From Sulfurimonas sp. (GTDB taxonomy: Bacteria; Campylobacterota; Campylobacteria; Campylobacterales; Sulfurimonadaceae): a DNA stretch of 7,166 nucleotides. Below the pieces are notes generated by a model. The model was not told the DNA's origin and searched no databases. It was given only the letters and a program-made list of their open reading frames with translations. Location: contig JAQIBW010000287.1 of NCBI GenBank assembly GCA_027858865.1, forward strand, positions 1 to 7,166. The letters are read 5' to 3'. Of this stretch, positions 6,793 through 7,166 are shown in pieces; position 1 is the stretch's first letter; each line of letters starts with the position of its first letter. The position numbers and the translations under genes are program-made.

Positions 6793-7166
6793 TTATCTTT
6801 CCTGAGGCTGTTTATTTGCAAAACTTGTTAACAAGTCTATGAGTGTTGACAAGTTTAAAGGTTTTTGCAGGAAACTTGTTACCCCAACGTTATTTGCAGA
6901 GTCTTTAAAGCTACCCTCATTATGCGCAGATAGTAAAATGATCGGAACATATTTGTTAATAGTTCTAATCCTTCTACTCATCTCTATTCCATCCATATTA
7001 GGCATATTAATATCTGACATTATCATAGAGATTTTTTTTACTTTAAAAAGTTCAAATGCCTCTTGACCATTTTCACAAACATTTATATTCTTAAAGAATC
7101 TACTTAACAACTCCATAGTAAATTGTCTTGTATCTTCATTATCTTCAACGTAAAGAAGTTCTATAC
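6793..7166 (-). CDS. Response-regulator receiver domain protein, N-terminus outside the window
   Basis: The frame is open to the right edge: before the Met at 7116 it reads IELLYVEDNEDTRQF, the first strand and acidic pocket of a receiver domain, so that Met is internal. The visible 123 residues cover nearly a whole receiver: the acidic pair in VEDN, the phosphoacceptor Asp in MSDINMPNMDG, Ser in ILLSAHNEG as the switch residue, and Lys in LQKPL. The protein stops about 15 residues after that lysine with no output domain. It is either a CheY-like single-domain regulator missing only a few residues here, or the C-terminal receiver of a hybrid kinase that begins beyond the window. Its stop (TAA, 6793-6795) is one base from the start of the REC-REC-PAS kinase, so the two are almost certainly co-transcribed and probably act in one phosphorelay. 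Confidence 0.88.
   Translation of the reverse strand, partial: IELLYVEDNEDTRQFTMELLSRFFKNINVCENGQEAFELFKVKKISMIMSDINMPNMDGIEMSRRIRTINKYVPIILLSAHNEGSFKDSANNVGVTSFLQKPLNLSTLIDLLTSFANKQPQER

Noticed and set aside
6839..7066. Plus-strand frame of 75 codons opposite the edge receiver gene
   Set aside because: The opposite strand encodes a receiver domain with all key residues, so this frame is a shadow despite its hydrophobic stretch.
1..7166. CRISPR arrays, insertion sequences, tRNA or rRNA genes, phage or toxin-antitoxin modules
   Set aside because: I found no regularly spaced repeats, terminal inverted repeats with a transposase, cloverleaf-like tRNA sequence or recognisable mobile or defence genes. 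The window reads as ordinary metabolic and signalling chromosome.

Overview
The window looks like AT-rich chromosomal DNA from a Campylobacterota (epsilonproteobacterial) organism, most likely a free-living Sulfurimonas- or Sulfuricurvum-like lineage. This rests on codon and base bias, a 598-residue OadA/PycB-type protein of the kind I associate with this phylum, the HQWRQPL-type histidine kinase and the paired-receiver architecture. The genus is an inference from remembered families; no search was run.

Left part (1 to about 1241). The window opens inside a gene whose C-terminal half resembles a staphylococcal-nuclease (SNase/thermonuclease) fold. It converges on two small minus-strand membrane-protein genes, one unrecognised (98 aa) and one of the DUF3817 type (95 aa). 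The DUF3817 gene diverges from the next operon across a 148-base AT-rich intergenic region. That region holds candidate promoters for both directions and a 10-base direct repeat.

Centre (1242 to 4601). A tight plus-strand operon, oadG-oadA-oadB, encodes the three subunits of a sodium-pumping, biotin-dependent oxaloacetate decarboxylase. OadA carries the carboxyltransferase and the biotinyl lysine (K564). OadB is the membrane decarboxylase and Na+ pump. OadG is the small membrane anchor. Gene gaps are 8 and 4 bases. A perfect 9-base inverted repeat sits on the oadB stop codon, with a T-run a short way downstream. The enzyme would convert oxaloacetate to pyruvate plus CO2 and couple this to Na+ export, or run near equilibrium with the sodium gradient.

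Right part (4602 to 7166). A minus-strand signalling cluster faces the oad operon. It starts at the right edge with a receiver-domain protein cut by the window. One base after that gene's stop comes a soluble 638-residue REC-REC-PAS-histidine kinase whose first receiver has lost its phosphoacceptor. Downstream, the 273-base gap that appears empty of genes holds a decayed third gene: the first residues of a receiver domain and the last ~45 residues of an EAL (c-di-GMP phosphodiesterase) domain, in different frames with stops between them. The simplest reading is that the cluster once ended in a receiver-EAL or receiver-GGDEF-EAL output gene that lost its middle.

I see no mobile element, CRISPR array, tRNA or rRNA. 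Most of the window is ordinary. The decayed receiver/EAL gene, the degenerate receiver and the signal-peptide-bearing OadB are the points most worth a second look.
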